Counted from the first letter of the stretch, positions 39,771-53,944 are shown. The stretch: DNA of 64,000 nt from Nepenthes gracilis (GCA_033239525.1 BSYO01000005.1:25836519-25900518); one strand, 5' to 3'. Numbers and translations: made by a program. Notes: generated from the letters alone by a model not told the origin.

Positions 39771-41358
39771 TTTTGATAGATATTCAAATTTATCCGATTT
39801 TTTAATTTAGACTTTGAACTTTGGAGTCTTTGGATAATTTTATGCATTGAACTACTTTTGGTATTTGTATATAAATTATGAATTTTGTATAAAAATCATT
39901 ATCTAAACTTTGTATATTTGATATTTCGATACAATAAATTTCACACATGTTTTACAATTTTCGTCCCTTCATTCTATTTTTTTTGGCATGTATTTGTTGT
40001 TACACATATTGATACTTACTAAATTTTACACTCATTATTTATATTAGTTCTAACCATTTCAAACTATGGAGCTATGTATTACTTATAGGAAGCTTGAATG
40101 AGAAAGATTGAAAGAATTTTGTTTGTATTTCAGTGTATCATATTTGCATTTAGAATTGTATCGGAGGATTTATGTTAGAGGATTTGTAGTATATTTGATT
40201 ACTTTGGTTTATTTAAGTTGAGATTATTGTGTTATTTGAATTTGTATAAGTTTGATGTTGTGATTACTAAATTTTGGATTGTCACATTTTCTTACTAGTT
40301 TAAATTAAACGGGTTTATTATCCTCACTTTGGAGACCAAGTAGAATAATTATGATTAATCGTGTATTCATTAATGTGCATCATATTTATTATATTGATGA
40401 TTTTGATTTTGTCATGTTTGACCCAATTATTTTGGGTAATTATAATTGCAATGTGTTCATTTAAACAGAAAGAAATTAATATTTTATTTTAATTATCATT
40501 AATTATTACATATTTTCGAGTCACGCTTGAAACAATACATGTATATATACATACATAATGCACACATCACTTGCTCGCCTATATTTGTATGCGCCCGTTT
40601 ATATACACACTTTTCTTCATTTGATCTATATACATACGTGCAACCACGTCTCTATAAACATACATCCTACAAATATATACATACATCTACGTCCATATAT
40701 ATATATATATATATATATACATAACACATGCCTCCCATATGGCTCAAATACGCTTCCTAATCACTTCGCCACTTTCTCACCATTTTCGGTTCTTGCACTA
40801 AGTTTGGATGACCCAAAAAGAGGACGGTGCTTAGTGTCTCTTTTAACTCCTAATTAGCACCGAACCTAGAAGAAATCCAAAATCTCAAGATATAACATTT
40901 AAAATATAGAGTTTTGTAGCTCCATTATGCAAATTATCAAACCCCAATTAAACATGAAATCCTTAAAATTTGAATTTTGTTTACCAATTAGAATTGTGGC
41001 TCTGTTTTGAGAACTTGTCCCTTCACAACCCAAATTACATCCGATTCCACAATTCAACAGCATGCAAGCAAGAAATTGGCATTAACAAGGAGAATGGAAG
41101 GATTTATTTTTCTCAATTTTTTATTTCTTTTCCCTGCAATGGCCGTTAGGTCTTGCTTCGGTTCATACACCCTCCTTCCTTCACACCACTATATTTCTTA
41201 AATAATGGAGGAAAATCAGGGTTATGATTTACTTAGTTTCCATCCTTAGTGTCGACTCTCCTGGCTGCAACCATGTCTCTTTCCCCTTTCTTTTTCTTTT
41301 TCTTTCCTCCTTTCTCTCGTTTTCTTCTATTCTCTTCTCTTTCCTCTTCTTTTCCTTC

Positions 41359-41391
<33 letters not shown>

Positions 41392-42602
41392 GTTGTTGTT
41401 GTTGTTATTTATTATTGTTATTGTTATTATTGTTGTTATTACTATTGTTATTATTATTATTATTAAAAATATGGATAAACATTTTTACGACTCAATTATT
41501 CTTACAATGATACTAATTAAAAATTTTATCTCAGTTTTACTTTACTTACGATCTCAATTCCTACTAATCTTACCTATTAAAAATTTGCTGCATAATTTAG
41601 ATTTTAGTCCACTAATCCTAAAAAGCTAAGGTTCACCTAATTTTGGTCCACAATAAAAATCCACTGTGCATAATCTACTAATTAGTCTAAACTTAATTCA
41701 ATGATTCAGGTACCCAAATCTAATTTATCGATCCAAATATTCTAGGCTTATTAAATTCAAATACTAAATATCTACATATTTTCTAACAAGGTGATATACT
41801 ATCTAAATTTATTAATTTATTAATTTACAATTAATCTTTCAAATTATAGAAAATTTATTTCCAAATGGGTCTCATAATTTCATTCCAAGAAAATAAATCC
41901 CATGACTAAAATTTCTTGTTCATGGCCCACTAAATAATTCAAACTCTGGTTTTTAATCCAATTACAAAATTTTAGACCCAAAAACAGTTACAAATATACA
42001 ATACATGTTTTTGGTTATTTAATTGCTACAAAAATAGTTGAACAATTATCATAACTACTAATCACATAATTTATTGTCATAAAATAAAAAATCAAAAGCG
42101 TTCAAGATATTAGAAAGTTGAGGTAGAAATCAATGGAACTCCAATTTTTTGGCTATAAATAGATGGTAATAGTTTATATAGAAGGGAATACATCTTTCAA
42201 CAATATAAAATTTTATAAGAAAACCTTTCGAGAACGAATATTTTTAAATATTTGTTCAATAATCATAAGCAGAATATCTTTTAAAATTGTCATTATCTAA
42301 TATTTTAAATTGATAGATTGGATACAAATAAATCGTTAAATTTATAATCATACGAGGCCACTAGATTTATACTCTATTTGGTGAACTCCCACTTCTTCAT
42401 ACCAAAAAAGGGTTTGAGATGCTCTAAGGGTATTACCGAAGTGTTCACTATTTTTTTTTTTTAACTTTTCTAAAATTGGACTCTTCTTGTCATTATTGTA
42501 ACTTATTACATTAAAATTAAGTATAAAAAAGAGTAAAAATTAAAAAGTTTATAAAAGAAAATGCTAATCCTAGCAAGAATAGATAGGCTCCTGATTAGAA
42601 AG
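39771..42602. other. AT-rich intergenic region with microsatellites
   Basis: It includes an AT run at 40697-40719 and a TTA/TTG trinucleotide tract at 41360-41465, after a C/T-rich stretch. No gene supported. Confidence 0.5.
41360..41465. repeat. TTA/TTG trinucleotide microsatellite
   Basis: A run of ATT units passes into GTT units and back. It creates an artefactual poly-Leu/Val/Ile reading frame. Confidence 0.8.
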
Positions 42603-44285
42603 TGTCACAAATCAAAAATTTAATAGGTTTAATTAATTATTTTTTATATATTTAAAACTCTAAATAATTTTAATAAATAACGTTAAAATCCAAAAATTTG
42701 AATACTTCATCAGATCACCATCCGGATAAAATAACCATGACCTGCTCATAAATAATCGTAAGGATAAAATTCTCACCAAGAGAATGCGATGCTACGCCGA
42801 ATCTTCCCAATGCTTACTACCAATCCAAACCTTCAACTCTGAATGGGAGAAAAATAGAAAACGTGAATCAAATGTTCAAGAAGTATCATTATGAATAAAA
42901 CTATACATGCAAATAAGAGGGACATCACACAAAATCAAATATCAAGGCCGACAACTAATTTTGCTCTGAATTTTACCACATAAACCGAAATCACCGCATG
43001 TCCATAGCAGATGCCAATTCAAATCCAAAACCAAATCCAAATCTAAATTTTCAATATCAGTTATATTTTCGGTCTGCACCTATTCGGCTATCTTTTGTTA
43101 TTATATCAGCTACATTTTAGACTCACAATTACTCGGCTATTATTTATCATATTAGTTATATTTTAGATTTGTAATTATTCGGTCATCTTTTATCATATCG
43201 GTTATATTTTGGGCATATAATTATTTGCCCATTATTTATCATATTGGCTACATTTTAGGTTTATAACTATTCGATCACCATTTATCATATCGGCTATATT
43301 TTAGATATGTAGTTACTCAACCATCATTTATCATATCGGCTACATTTCAGATATGTAACTATTCAGCCATCTGATTTCCAATATCGACTACTAGGGCCTC
43401 GACTCCCCTATCCCCAAACACATAATGACCCACCAGGATCTCGGACCACTATGGTCCTACATGCATACCGACTCACGAGGTCTTGGACTCCACCTAATTC
43501 CATACATCCATATAGATATAAAAAATGTATATAAAAATATCATATATTAAATCAGACCACAAGAGTGGATTACAAATACTTATATCGACTTCATTCTAAG
43601 AAAGTTTGCCAAAATGATACTTTGAGGTGCTCAAACTGCATGCTTCTCTTTCTGCTTCATGCGCGCCCCTTCTCTCTCCTCCCTTTCTCTCTCCTACCAC
43701 TCCGTTCCTTTGCCTCTCTTCACATTTCTCCTTTGCCGACGACAGCTCTAGCACGGGTAATGGCAGCGACCATGGCGGTAGCAACCTAGTGACGGTGATA
43801 GTGGCAATGGCGGCATACAAGCCAGTGACAATTTTCTCTCTCTTCACCGCGCCTCAAACCCATTTTTCATGATTCGGCCGATTTCTTCCAAAATTAGTGT
43901 ATACAACCACAAAATCGGCATACACAAGGAGAAGAGAATAATTTGCTTACCTTGATTTCACCCATTTCCTTCGGCGATAGCAGCGGCCATTTTGCTTGGC
44001 TCACGATTACTTCCTCTACTCACACCAGTGTACAAAATGGACTGTAATATCATAAGGAGGGTTTTGTCGGCTTCCGACCGTGGCGTCAGCTTCTTCGATG
44101 ATGATGGCAACATCGGCTGCTCCTCCCCCTCTCTCTTCTTCTCACTTTCTTTCTTCCTCTCCCTCCTTTCTTTTCTTTCTTTTTCCTTTTTTTTTGCCAC
44201 CCCGAGCCTCCCCTTTCCTTTTTATAATATATTATTATTATTGTTATTTTATTATATATATATATTATCAAATCGGGATATTACA
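42603..44285 (-). mobile_element. Probable solo LTR of a chromovirus-like element
   Basis: On the minus strand it starts TGTAATATCCCGATTTG, a common start of plant gypsy LTRs, and ends TTTGTGACA. The flanks are GAAAG (42598-42602) and GTAAG (44286-44290), one mismatch. The interior has pyrimidine-rich tracts and 46-bp tandem repeats but no coding sequence. Confidence 0.45.
43054..43380. repeat. 46-bp tandem repeat, seven units
   Basis: Units begin at 43054, 43103, 43149, 43195, 43241, 43287 and 43333. The consensus runs ATATCGGCTACATTTTAGAT then ATGTAACTATTCGGCCATCA then TTTATC. Five consecutive spacings are exactly 46. Confidence 0.88.
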
Positions 44286-45835
44286 GTAAGAGCCAACAAC
44301 AATAAAAAAATTTCTATAACCTTTGACCACAACTAAGTGCTTAAATTGCAAGAATGAGAATGCCTAAGAATGAATAAGATAGAAGATGCAAAGATGAAGC
44401 AAATCATCCATATAATACATCACCAATAGTTTAAGGCATTACTTGACAATCAATAGTAGTTTTCAAATTAAGTTTAATCTCGCAGCAAAATTTCTAAATT
44501 ATAATTGTTCATATTGAGCTCCTTTTTCAGAAGGAGAGATTGCATATTGGTTAATGTTGGAGATGTCTAACAAAATGATAAAGGAGAATGGTAAAACAGC
44601 CTTTGAAGACAGATACACCATTAAAAGGATTGAGTTGGTCATTTAAAGGTACTTCATATCTCTTCTGTCTATGAACCATAAAGAAATAAGAGGGTTGATC
44701 AAATGATAAGAAAAAAAACTTTGAATAAATGTTTCTTAGATGACCTAGAAATATAGAATCAAAAGTAAGTAAGAAGCCAAAAAAATATTTTGATCATTGA
44801 AAATATAAGTTCTGAAAAAATAACATCAAATTATTTAATAATAAGAGAGTCAAATAATCATGATCCTACACACTCTGGTCTATTTTGTTTGAAAATTTGA
44901 CCAATTTACTATTCTCCCTTCTGCCATGTTACATGATTTATAAATATTATAATTATTTTGAATCTTTTAAAAAGTAAATAGTTATTCTAATATAATAAAT
45001 GCACCAAGTAATCTCTTATATATTACTAAAAAACCTAAAAATATGGTAGTTTTTCTACAATACCTACTTCAAACTCGCCTAGACGATTTATTAATTTTTT
45101 CTTAAGAACTTTTGAAATAAGTGACAATAAATGATTGCCTTTCTAAACTACAACACAAAAGAATTGAGGGTCTCTACACAAGTAATAGAGTATGTGGTTT
45201 AATTTGATGAAAAATGAATTTTCCCTTGAGCAATTTTTTCTTTGATTTGTCATTTTATTTACTTATAATTTGACATTTAATTTGACTTTATCTCTAAGTC
45301 TTAGAAATGACAATGAATTACGTTTGAGTGGAGAACATAAACCAAATCCATGTCTAATTAAATACTTTAAATTATAATTCAAACTCAACCCATACTGATT
45401 CGGTTTCAAGAAAACCCATTTGTTTGGGTTATTCCTAAGCTAAAATAAAATTATATATTTTTTGTTTGTAAAGAAAAATAGCTAAAATTTCTCCAGTAAT
45501 AACATAGTTTGTAGCAAATTTAATTAACAACATAATCTACTAATAAACATTCAAATTTGTAATATGTTAATATAATTTAGCTCACAAATAATTTTTTTTT
45601 TTTAAAAATTTTCCAATAATAAAGTAAAAAGATAAATATTTTAAATTTCAATCCAAAAGCCAGTAATAATCGTTTTCCACTCTCTCAAGTATCATATAAC
45701 TCGTCAAACAGTTATTAGATCAGAATGAAAATTACATAGGCAAGGAACAAGTGACTTGAAATGGTAGTACGTGTTGGGTTTGAAGTTACTATCTTGTATA
45801 ACAAATAGATAGCCATCAGAAGAACACATGATACT
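44286..45835. other. AT-rich intergenic region
   Basis: No coding or repeat structure recognised up to the break point of the minus-strand Tat element. Confidence 0.5.
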
Positions 45836-45837
45836 TG

Positions 45838-48660
45838 CCATGACACACTTGGACGAAGGGCCAAGGCGCTTGGAGGGATTTCAGCTCGGCGAATGGTTGG
45901 TGGTGAAAGTTGCTGTGAAACTGGCAGCTTTCATACTTTTTTATAAACTCGAGCGCATCCTTTTTCATTGATGGCCAATAGTAGCCTTATCACATGATCT
46001 TGAATGCTAGATTTTTGCCACCGACGTGCGACACGCATATCCCAAGGTACACTTCGCCCAAGGCATAGTCAACTTCTTCGGGGGTTAGGCATCAGAGGTA
46101 CGGAGTTGAGTAACTGTGACAATACAACCGATCATGGACTACTGTGTACCAGCTGGCCATTTTCTTGATCCACCGGCCTCTTCTACGTCTTCTGACAGTG
46201 CTCCGTCAGCCAGGAACCTTATGTAGGGCATCGTCTAATTTTTTATCCCGGAGATCTACATTGCCTCCTATTTCTCTATACTGGAAGTGTTCAAAATCTT
46301 CCTCATGTCCATCGAGTACAATTCTGAATTTTTGGTCGCCGCTACTCTGACCTGCTGATCAGCCTTCCAGTTTTTAGTTATGGGAACATGGGCCAGGGTT
46401 AGCTTGTCGAAACTCCGGGTGACCTCCCTTGCCTTGGTCAAGTACCTGGCCAAGTGTGGGTTGCTCTCATCGATGCTCTCTTTAACCTAGTTGACGATTA
46501 GCTCGGAGTCGCTGTAAACAGCCAGTTGTTTGACTAGACATTTTTTGGTCAATTTTAATCCGACTAGCAGGGCTTTGTATTCGGCAACGTTATTGGTGGT
46601 CAGAAAGTCGAGTCTAAGGTAGTACTTCACCTCAAACCCGTCAGGGGTCTTGAGGACCACCCCAACACCACTGCCTGTGTTTGTAGACGATCCGTCTACG
46701 TGGAGTACCTATTCTGAAACTCCCTCATGCAATTCCACGGTCTTCGGGGGCTGTTCTTTGAGAATTTGGGTCGTGGTCTCGATAATGAAGTCGGTCGAAC
46801 CTTGTGCTTTTATGGTAGGTCCGGGCTGAAACTCGAAGTCAAACTCGCCCAAATCGATAGCCCACTTTACCAGCCATCCAGAAATGTCGAGTTTCTGGAT
46901 AATGCTCTTCAGAGGCTGTTCGGTAAGAACTATTACGTGGTGTGCCTAAAAGTAGGGCCTTAGCTTTCGTGCGGAGAATATAAGAGTTAAGGCCAACTTT
47001 TCTGTGAGTGGGTAATGCGTCTCTAGGCCGGTCAGTATTTTTCTTACGTAGTAGATCGGTCATTGGGTGTCGGAGTCCTGGCGTACGACGATGGAGCTGA
47101 GGGATACCTCCGACACCGCGAGGTAGATGTACAGCTCCTCTCCGTCCTTAGGTGACGTTAGTAATGGCAGGCCAGCTAGATATTACTTCAACTCATTAAA
47201 GGCTGCCTGACAATCTGCCGTCCATTGGAATCCGTTTGATTTTGTCCCCCTTAGAGCCTTGAAGAATGGTTGATACTTGTCACAAGACTTCGCTAGGAAG
47301 CGGGACAAGGCTGCCAGCCATCCGGTCAGTCACTAGATATCCTTGATGCTCCGTGGGGGAACCATGTCCGCGAGGGCCTTGATCTTTTCTGGGTTTGCCT
47401 CGATCCCTCGTTGCGAAACAATGAAATCGAAAAATTTTCCTAAGGCTACCCCGAAAACGCACTTAACCAGATTCAGCTTCATTTGATGCTCACGGAGCAC
47501 CTCAAATGACTCTGCCAGATCACGAATATAGTTGCCGGTGGTTTTGCTCTTGACGAGCATGTCATCAACTTAAACCTCCATATTGCGGCCGATTTGTTTC
47601 TCAAACATTTTCTTTACTAGCCGTTGGTAAGTGGCCCTAACGTTCTTCAATCCAAAGGGCATTATCTTATAGAAGTAAGAGCCCTAGTCTGTCATAAATG
47701 AGGTATGCTCCTTATCCTCCAAGCTCATCCGGATTAGACAATAATCCGAGTAAGCATCTATAAAGCTCAACAGCTCATGTCCGGACGTCAAGTCAACCAG
47801 CAAGGTCGATTCGAGTAAAGGAAAGCTGTCTTTTGGATAGCTTTTTTAACGTCGGTAAAATCAACGCACATTCACTATTTTCCATTATTCTTCTTTACCA
47901 GGACGACGTTGGAGAGCCAATCGGGGCACTAGACTTCTTTGATGAATCTGACGTCTAGCAGTTTATTTACTTCCTCCGGGATGGCGACCAATTTTTTTAT
48001 TGAGTGATTTTTCTGCTTCGGCCAGATGGGCTTTCGGTCAGGATCGAGGCCTAACATATGGACAATTACCCCGACTGGAATTCCAAGCAAGTTAGCGGGA
48101 GTCCATGCGAAGATATTAGCATTCCGTCGCAGGAACGTGATCAGCTCGTCGCGCAGTGTACTACTGAATGAGCAGTCAATCTGTACGTACTTTTTCGGAT
48201 CCTCCGGGTTTAGTGGGACTAGGTCGGTTGCCTCACTGGACTGTGCCTGCTGTAAGGTAGTTTCGTCTCGATGGTCGAGTACTCCCACCGTTCTGATGCT
48301 GCCGCTAGGAGCAATTTGGGATATATAACATGTTCGCCCAATGACTGGGTCACCCAACACTTCGCCCACATCGTATGGTGTTGAAAATTTTATTTTGAGG
48401 TGTGGTATTGATGTGACGGCCCCGAACGCCATTAGGCATGGTCGACCTAGTATAGCATTGTATACCGAGGATAAGTCAACTACCAAAAAGGTAAGTGTAC
48501 GACTTGCCGTTTTCAGGTATGTGCCTAAAGTGACTTCTAATTGGATCGTCCATTGGACAGGCACTGGTTCGCTGTCAAGGCCGTACAGCAAGCCTTCGAT
48601 AGGTTTTAATTGGTTCTTTTTTAAGCCAAATTTAAAGAACACATCCAGGTAAAGTTAATC
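45838..48660 (-). pseudogene. Tat pol: protease, reverse transcriptase, RNase H, integrase start, broken
   Basis: The protease and linker region ([20 protein letters not shown]) runs within an open frame at 48642-47929. It is followed by the WLSNVVLVKK segment and the reverse transcriptase. At 47570-47560 the YxDD box has a TAA in place of Tyr (then VDDMLVKS). RNase H lies at about 46710-46270 (for example VTRSFDKLTLAHVPITKNWK). The integrase zinc-finger part ends with ESCQFHSNFHHQP near 45910. The enzymes would copy and insert the element; none is intact. Confidence 0.8.
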
Positions 48661-48899
48661 GCAAGAATTTTCATTATCAACAAATACTCGTTTCAGTTGG
48701 TAGTCGGTGCTGCCATTTAAAACAAGTGTAGATACAACAAGGGGATCCGTATGGAGAGATATTACATGTGTTAGGTTGCTGTCACTAAAACTAATGACGT
48801 TGTCCGCTGTGCGCTGTTTCTTCCTCCCAGTCTGCTACTCCTTACCGTCCGCTGGGTTCTTGGCCGGTCGGGTGATGATTATGTCGACCACTACTGCGG

Positions 48900-50558
48900 C
48901 AACCTAGTTTCGTGGAGGGGAAGGCTCCGGTCCTTCTCCGCCCGTTGTGCCCAAGCTCTAGCCAAAGCCCTTAACGAACCTGGTGAGATGGCCCCTTCTG
49001 ATCAACTCTTCAATCTCTTGCTGGAGGGTCTTGCAGTCCTCTATGGAGTGCCTAGGAGATCAATGGAAATCGGAGTACTTTATCGGATTTCCTCCCTCCA
49101 CCTTCTTAAGTGGTTTTGGCCACTAAAGGAACTTCTCCCCATGGATCTGCATGAGGACGTTCGAACGCATATCAGTCAAGGGCGTTAGGATAATGGGCCT
49201 GTAGTCCTTGCGCTTCGGTGGTCCGGTCCTGTGGTACTTTCGATAGCAGTGGTCGCCATTGTCGTACTTCCTCTTTCCCTCTTCGGGTAATGGGCGAGGT
49301 TGTTCGATCCGTTCTGAACGTTTAGCCTCGTTGGCCTCTTCCACTGCTGCGTAAGCCTTGATGATTGATTCCACCTTCCGGAAGGTCTGCGGGTTCTTGT
49401 GCGCCAAGTGCTTGAAGAAATCCCCGTACGTCAGTACAGAGATGAAGCTGCCCAACTTCATCTCCTCTGTGAGCGTGAGGATCTGCCCGGCTTCCGCCAT
49501 AAAGTGATCCAGAAACCTCCGTGGATTCTCTTGTCACTTCTGCTTGATGTGGAAGAGATGCCACGACTGTTTTTTCTCTTGGCGACTGGAAGCGTATTGA
49601 GTTAGAAAGAGATTAGTCAGCTCCTTGAAGCCTCCGATTGAATCAAAAGGGGGTGGTGGAACCATATACGAGCATCTCCCTTCAATGTGAGCGGAAAGCA
49701 GCGGCACATCGCCGAATCCTCCAACCCTTGCAGACTTAGGTGGGTATAAAAATGATCTATCGGATCAGTGCTCCCATCGTAAGAGTCAAGGGGAGGTATC
49801 TTGAATTTGGCCGGCATTGGATGATTCAAGATCTCCGTTGTGAAAGGAGATTTGTTTAGATCAATGGCATGTTCATCGTCCTTGAATATGCGATTCTAGA
49901 TCTTCCCCAACCTGAGGTCTGCACAAGCAACGTTGGCTGATCTCTTGGAGTTGAGATAGGTCCTCAACTCCGTTCTTTCCCTGGAGTGGCTAGTAGCTGG
50001 TCGGCTACTACTTCCAGTGGATCTGATGGTCCTGGAGGCTCCCTCCTGGACCGGGTTCTTGATCTCTGCCTGAAAGTATCGGGGGTTCCTTCATTCCGGA
50101 CTTTTTTCCGGAGACATGCTTCCTGAGCGCTCCTCAAATCTGGTTTGGCTTGGTGCCCATGAAAATTCGGGGATGTGAATGTTAGCCAACCTTCTGGGCT
50201 TTTTGGCCGGCTTCTTCTTCCTCTGACCTCCTCTCTTGGAGGCCGGCGCAGAGATTTCTATGGGCGAAGCTCCCAACTATGAGTGCTCCTATCGGGAGCA
50301 TAGCATCTGGAGTATCTTATTGGTGTTTTGCATATGCTGCACCAGATACTGAAAGAAGGATCCTGGCACCCTGTTATCCGTCCCGTTGACCATGGCACTA
50401 ACAGCGTGGCCCTGGTTGGGAGAGGTCACGTCTCTGGCGGGTTCGCTAGTTTGTACTCTTGTATTCCCATTTCTGGTTGGTTCAGTTGGTGAGGATGAGA
50501 GAGTTTTTTGAGAAAACGTGGTAGGCTTTTCGTAAGCATTTTCCACATACAACACCAA
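48900..50558 (-). pseudogene. Tat gag, broken
   Basis: The N-terminal region 50558-50289 aligns with the gag start of the plus copy, but its ATG is changed (RNGNTRVQ against MVNTRAQ). The capsid core is at 49829-49617 (KFKIPPLDSYDGSTDPIDHF) and 49500-49123 (SFISVLTYGDFFKHLAHKNP), of the retrotransposon gag family PF03732. Stops and a shift separate the pieces. Confidence 0.8.
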
Positions 50559-51608
50559 TGATGCATCCCTGAATCCGATGTTCGAATAGATTCGGGTTGA
50601 CTTGACTGTCTCGATCCAACTCTACTCACCATGTCTAGACCCTGCACACCACTACAACAAATAAGAGGTCAGGTGCTGGTGGGATGTTGTCCCACCAAAA
50701 ACATTCCGACGCTCAAGTCAATTATAGGCCTTCGAATTTTAAGAAGGAAATTGAAAATGGGAGCTGAGACAGAGAGAGAGAATGAGTGGGCAAGGTGTGT
50801 TCGCTTTCAAACGTGAGAGATGTTCTGACGGCTCATGATGAGCACAGTTTCCCAGTTCAGTGTTCGCGGTGAACGAGTGGGAGGCTGAATCCTATAAGCG
50901 TGGAAGCTTTGAAGGACTGATCTTAGAGAGTGAGCGGTGTATTTGGAATCTGAAAGCTCAGCGTGGGATTATTGCAGTAAGCGATTGTATACTTAGAAGG
51001 GAGCGTTTGTATACTCAGAAGTTTTTTCATGTCCTGGATTGGAGACTCCGTGGGCTTATATAGATGGAGGGCAAGGCGACCTTCCTTGGCCGTGAAAGCG
51101 TGATTCCTGCACCATGTCGAGCGATCTTCATTAAGTAGGAAGGTTTGACTTGTGCAATCTGTTGAGATTGCTTCCTTTTTTGGCGGGCAACGGTTCTCAA
51201 GATTACTTGCCTTCCTTTTACGCTTTATTACCGTTAGAGTCTGCAGTAGGCAGAAAGAGAGAATCTGGCGCCTTATTCATGAGAAGGACGTTGAATCTGT
51301 TGGTGCCCTTTTTAGTATAGATTGATTTAAGGGAAGGCACGAAATCAGGAAAAGGGACCGTTGCTTATTGGGTACGGAGGTGTGGGCCCAATTGGGCCTG
51401 GCCCGTGTAAGGTTTTTTCCTTTTTGGCTTGCTTGCTACAGTGCTTCCGATTAATAGAGACGTTGATCGCCTCAATGGAGCTTGTTGGCCGTCCCGTTTG
51501 CCTTTCACACGGTCAATGCTGGTGTTGACTGTCCAAATATACATTTAGGCATTCTTGGATTTGGATCGTTTGTCCTATTAGACCAGCCCATTACGGACAT
51601 ACCCGTAA
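50559..51608 (-). repeat. 5' LTR of the minus-strand Tat element
   Basis: It aligns in reverse with 57333-58378: GATGCATC at the inner end, the 'cccaccaaaaa(c/t)att' block, and CCAGCCCA-TACGG-CATACCC at the outer end. The outer end is mutated (TTACGGG for TGATGGG). Confidence 0.75.
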
Positions 51609-51629
51609 TTAGTATTATAATTAAAGTAG

Positions 51630-52772
51630 TTGATTGGACATGTTTTTTTTTTCTAACAGAATAAATTAATATTAAAATAAAAAAAGTATAATATAATGGA
51701 ACAGAAAAGTGCAGAATAAGATTAAATTAACAAAAATAGTAATCGAATATTTTTATTATTTTTCATTTATTTCTTTTAGCATTCATTGTTCACCTTTTGG
51801 AAAATATGAAACAGATTTTTAAATTGTTGCCGTGTATAATTTTTCAAATCAAACGTTAAAAAAGCGATGGGCAATATGGGACAAAAAGAATGAATCCAAA
51901 TGTATGCAAATTGTGAAATGAGACGAAATAGAATTTCAAATATTAATATTTTTACATAATAATGTTATCAAATGAGATCATATTTATATGAATAATTTTA
52001 AATAGAGATTGGTTCAATTATAAAATAGTAATATTTAAGATCTAGAGTAGATTGGATATTCTAGATCAAATATCTAATCTAAAAATTAAAAGATCAGATT
52101 ATTATAAGTTCAATGTTTAGAAAAAATGAATTATTAGAAGATCTTTGATACTAAAATGTCTAAACATTTGAGACATATGAGGAGCCCTAAAGTCCAAGAT
52201 GTCATATTATGAGAATATTATAAATGTTAAAATAGGTTCACTGAAATACATTATTATTACACATAAACTTTTTAACAAATAACGCATTAGATTATGTTTA
52301 CAAGAAAACTTAAAAGCAGACATGATCCCACAGTGATAAGCTAATTCAGTCATTTTTAGGATAGATTTAGCACATCTATGAATATATAACTTGTATAACA
52401 TAAGTTTACAAGTTTAAACAGGGTGCCTAGATTTATTCAATGCATAAGTCCCAATTCAAGCATAAACACTACTTGAATAAGGTTCAAACACTTGTGGAAA
52501 AAAATTATATGACAGAGGACTTATATTCTTCATTTTTTTCTTTTTATTTAAAAAGAGGGAAATTAGATTAATTTTAAAATACTTTAATTGAGAGAATATT
52601 ATTACATTTCTTGAATAGAATAATCGAGAGTTATTCTTCTAAATTCTTATTCAATGATATTTTTCTAGTGCACAGCGCTATTTTTTCAAAAAATCTTAAA
52701 TATTTTTTCTTATAATATAAAATTGTCATTCTGCTAAAAATATATAGTAATTACTTTAAAATTTATAGTCTT
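51630..52772 (+). repeat. 1.15-kb direct repeat, copy 1
   Basis: It begins TTGATTGGAC and aligns in the same orientation with 53945-55097, from 'acagaataaatta' through 'tctagtgcaca(g/a)(c/t)gctattt'. Non-coding and AT-rich. It lies right next to the outer end of the Tat LTR. Confidence 0.82.
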
Positions 52773-53944
52773 TTTTTTTAGCACCTTTTATTCTTATCCC
52801 CTCTTTTTTAATTGAGTCTTAGTTTTAGCTTTAGCATTAATTTTGTTATATGCGAAAATTTATTGAGATTTGATGCAGGAGGACTCCAAGCTATCATTTA
52901 TTAGAATTATTTTGCATTACATGCGAATCGAGGGTAGTTGCGGCATTTACCTATCGCTTAATATTTAATATTTAAAAATATATGACATAAAAGTGTTTTT
53001 TGTGATTTTTTTATAAAATATCAAAATATTTAAATACTTGTGCAGCAAAAGAATAATGATAAAAAATATTATTTTTATATTTTAAATTTTTATGAGGGCT
53101 AAATTTTACCTATTAGAGTAAAATCCAAGAAAATAATAAAAAAAAAAAGCTAATGTAGTTGTGCCTGTATCATTACATTCATATTCCTATTGAGAATTTG
53201 AGATAAAATGTAGTTGATATTAGATTGTGGGTTACTTATATGTGGGTACATACTTGTTTAATATATTAATTAGTGGTACGAATTATGAGTATTTTCAAAT
53301 GCGTTTCACGCATGACAAAGGCCTGAGGTGCCAATCCCAAAAAGTTGGCGTTTGATAAGCACTCAAGGAGCCACTAAGAAGCAAATTCCAGAATGCGGGC
53401 ACTCGATGAGCACTTGAGATGCCACCAATGTGCAATTTTCAAAAATGCAGCCCTTGATGTGCTCCCGATCCGCGCTCGAGCGTGGGCACGGAGAATAAAA
53501 ACATGCTTTTGCGTGCTCGGGTTAAAACTCTATATTCTAAATGTCGTTTTGAGAGAGAAAAGAAGAGAAAGTAGAGAAGAGAAAGATTTATACATCCGTT
53601 TGCGTTCCGAATCAAGTTTTTATTTTTGTCGACTGTGGGTACGTTATTCTTACTGCTGAGAAAAATATTTACTGGGTTATATTTCTTTTCTTTCATCTTA
53701 TATTTCCTATTGTATGGGTTTATTTTGAGATAATGTAGTTTGACTTTATATTTGGGATTTATATAACGAAAATATTTATAATTGAGATATTTTCAAACCT
53801 TGAGTCCCGTAATTTTTTTCTTTCGTCGAAAAGAAAGTTTCCACATAAAAATCGTACATTTATCGATTGTGTATTCTTATTGTGTGTTTGTTATGTATTA
53901 TTGTGTACTTACTTATGGTTCAAATAGTAGATCAGGTCCTATCA
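52773..53944 (+). other. LTR-like segment between the direct repeats
   Basis: It contains the plus-oriented arm of an inverted pair (53071-53660) and then a leader resembling copia LTRs (AAGTTTCCACATAAAAATCG near 53837). It could be an old solo LTR. No target duplication was found. Confidence 0.35.
53071..53660 (+). repeat. Inverted repeat, left arm
   Basis: Its reverse complement matches 56695-57331, for example TGAGGGCTAAATTTTACC, GAATTTGAGATAAAATGTAG and the GAGAGAAAAGAAGAGAAAG leader. Confidence 0.75.

Larger units (their letters stand above)
45838..51608 (-). mobile_element. Truncated Tat-lineage Ty3/gypsy element
   Basis: Read right to left: 5' LTR (51608-50559), a degenerate primer site, gag, protease, reverse transcriptase, RNase H, and the start of integrase. 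The sequence stops inside integrase at about 45840, so the 3' LTR is lost. Proteins and LTR match the plus-strand element at 57333-64000 throughout, so both belong to one family. Stops and frameshifts break all genes. Confidence 0.85.

Noticed and set aside
41224..41629. Reading frames with long Leu/Val/Ile runs that look like membrane proteins
   Set aside because: They are translations of a TTA/TTG microsatellite and C/T-rich tract.
43054..43380. CRISPR-like array
   Set aside because: Units are contiguous with no spacers, in plant nuclear DNA; ordinary tandem repeat.
43565..44336. Several overlapping frames on both strands, some Lys/Glu-rich
   Set aside because: They lie in pyrimidine-rich leader-like DNA of a probable LTR; no family motif and no consistent frame.
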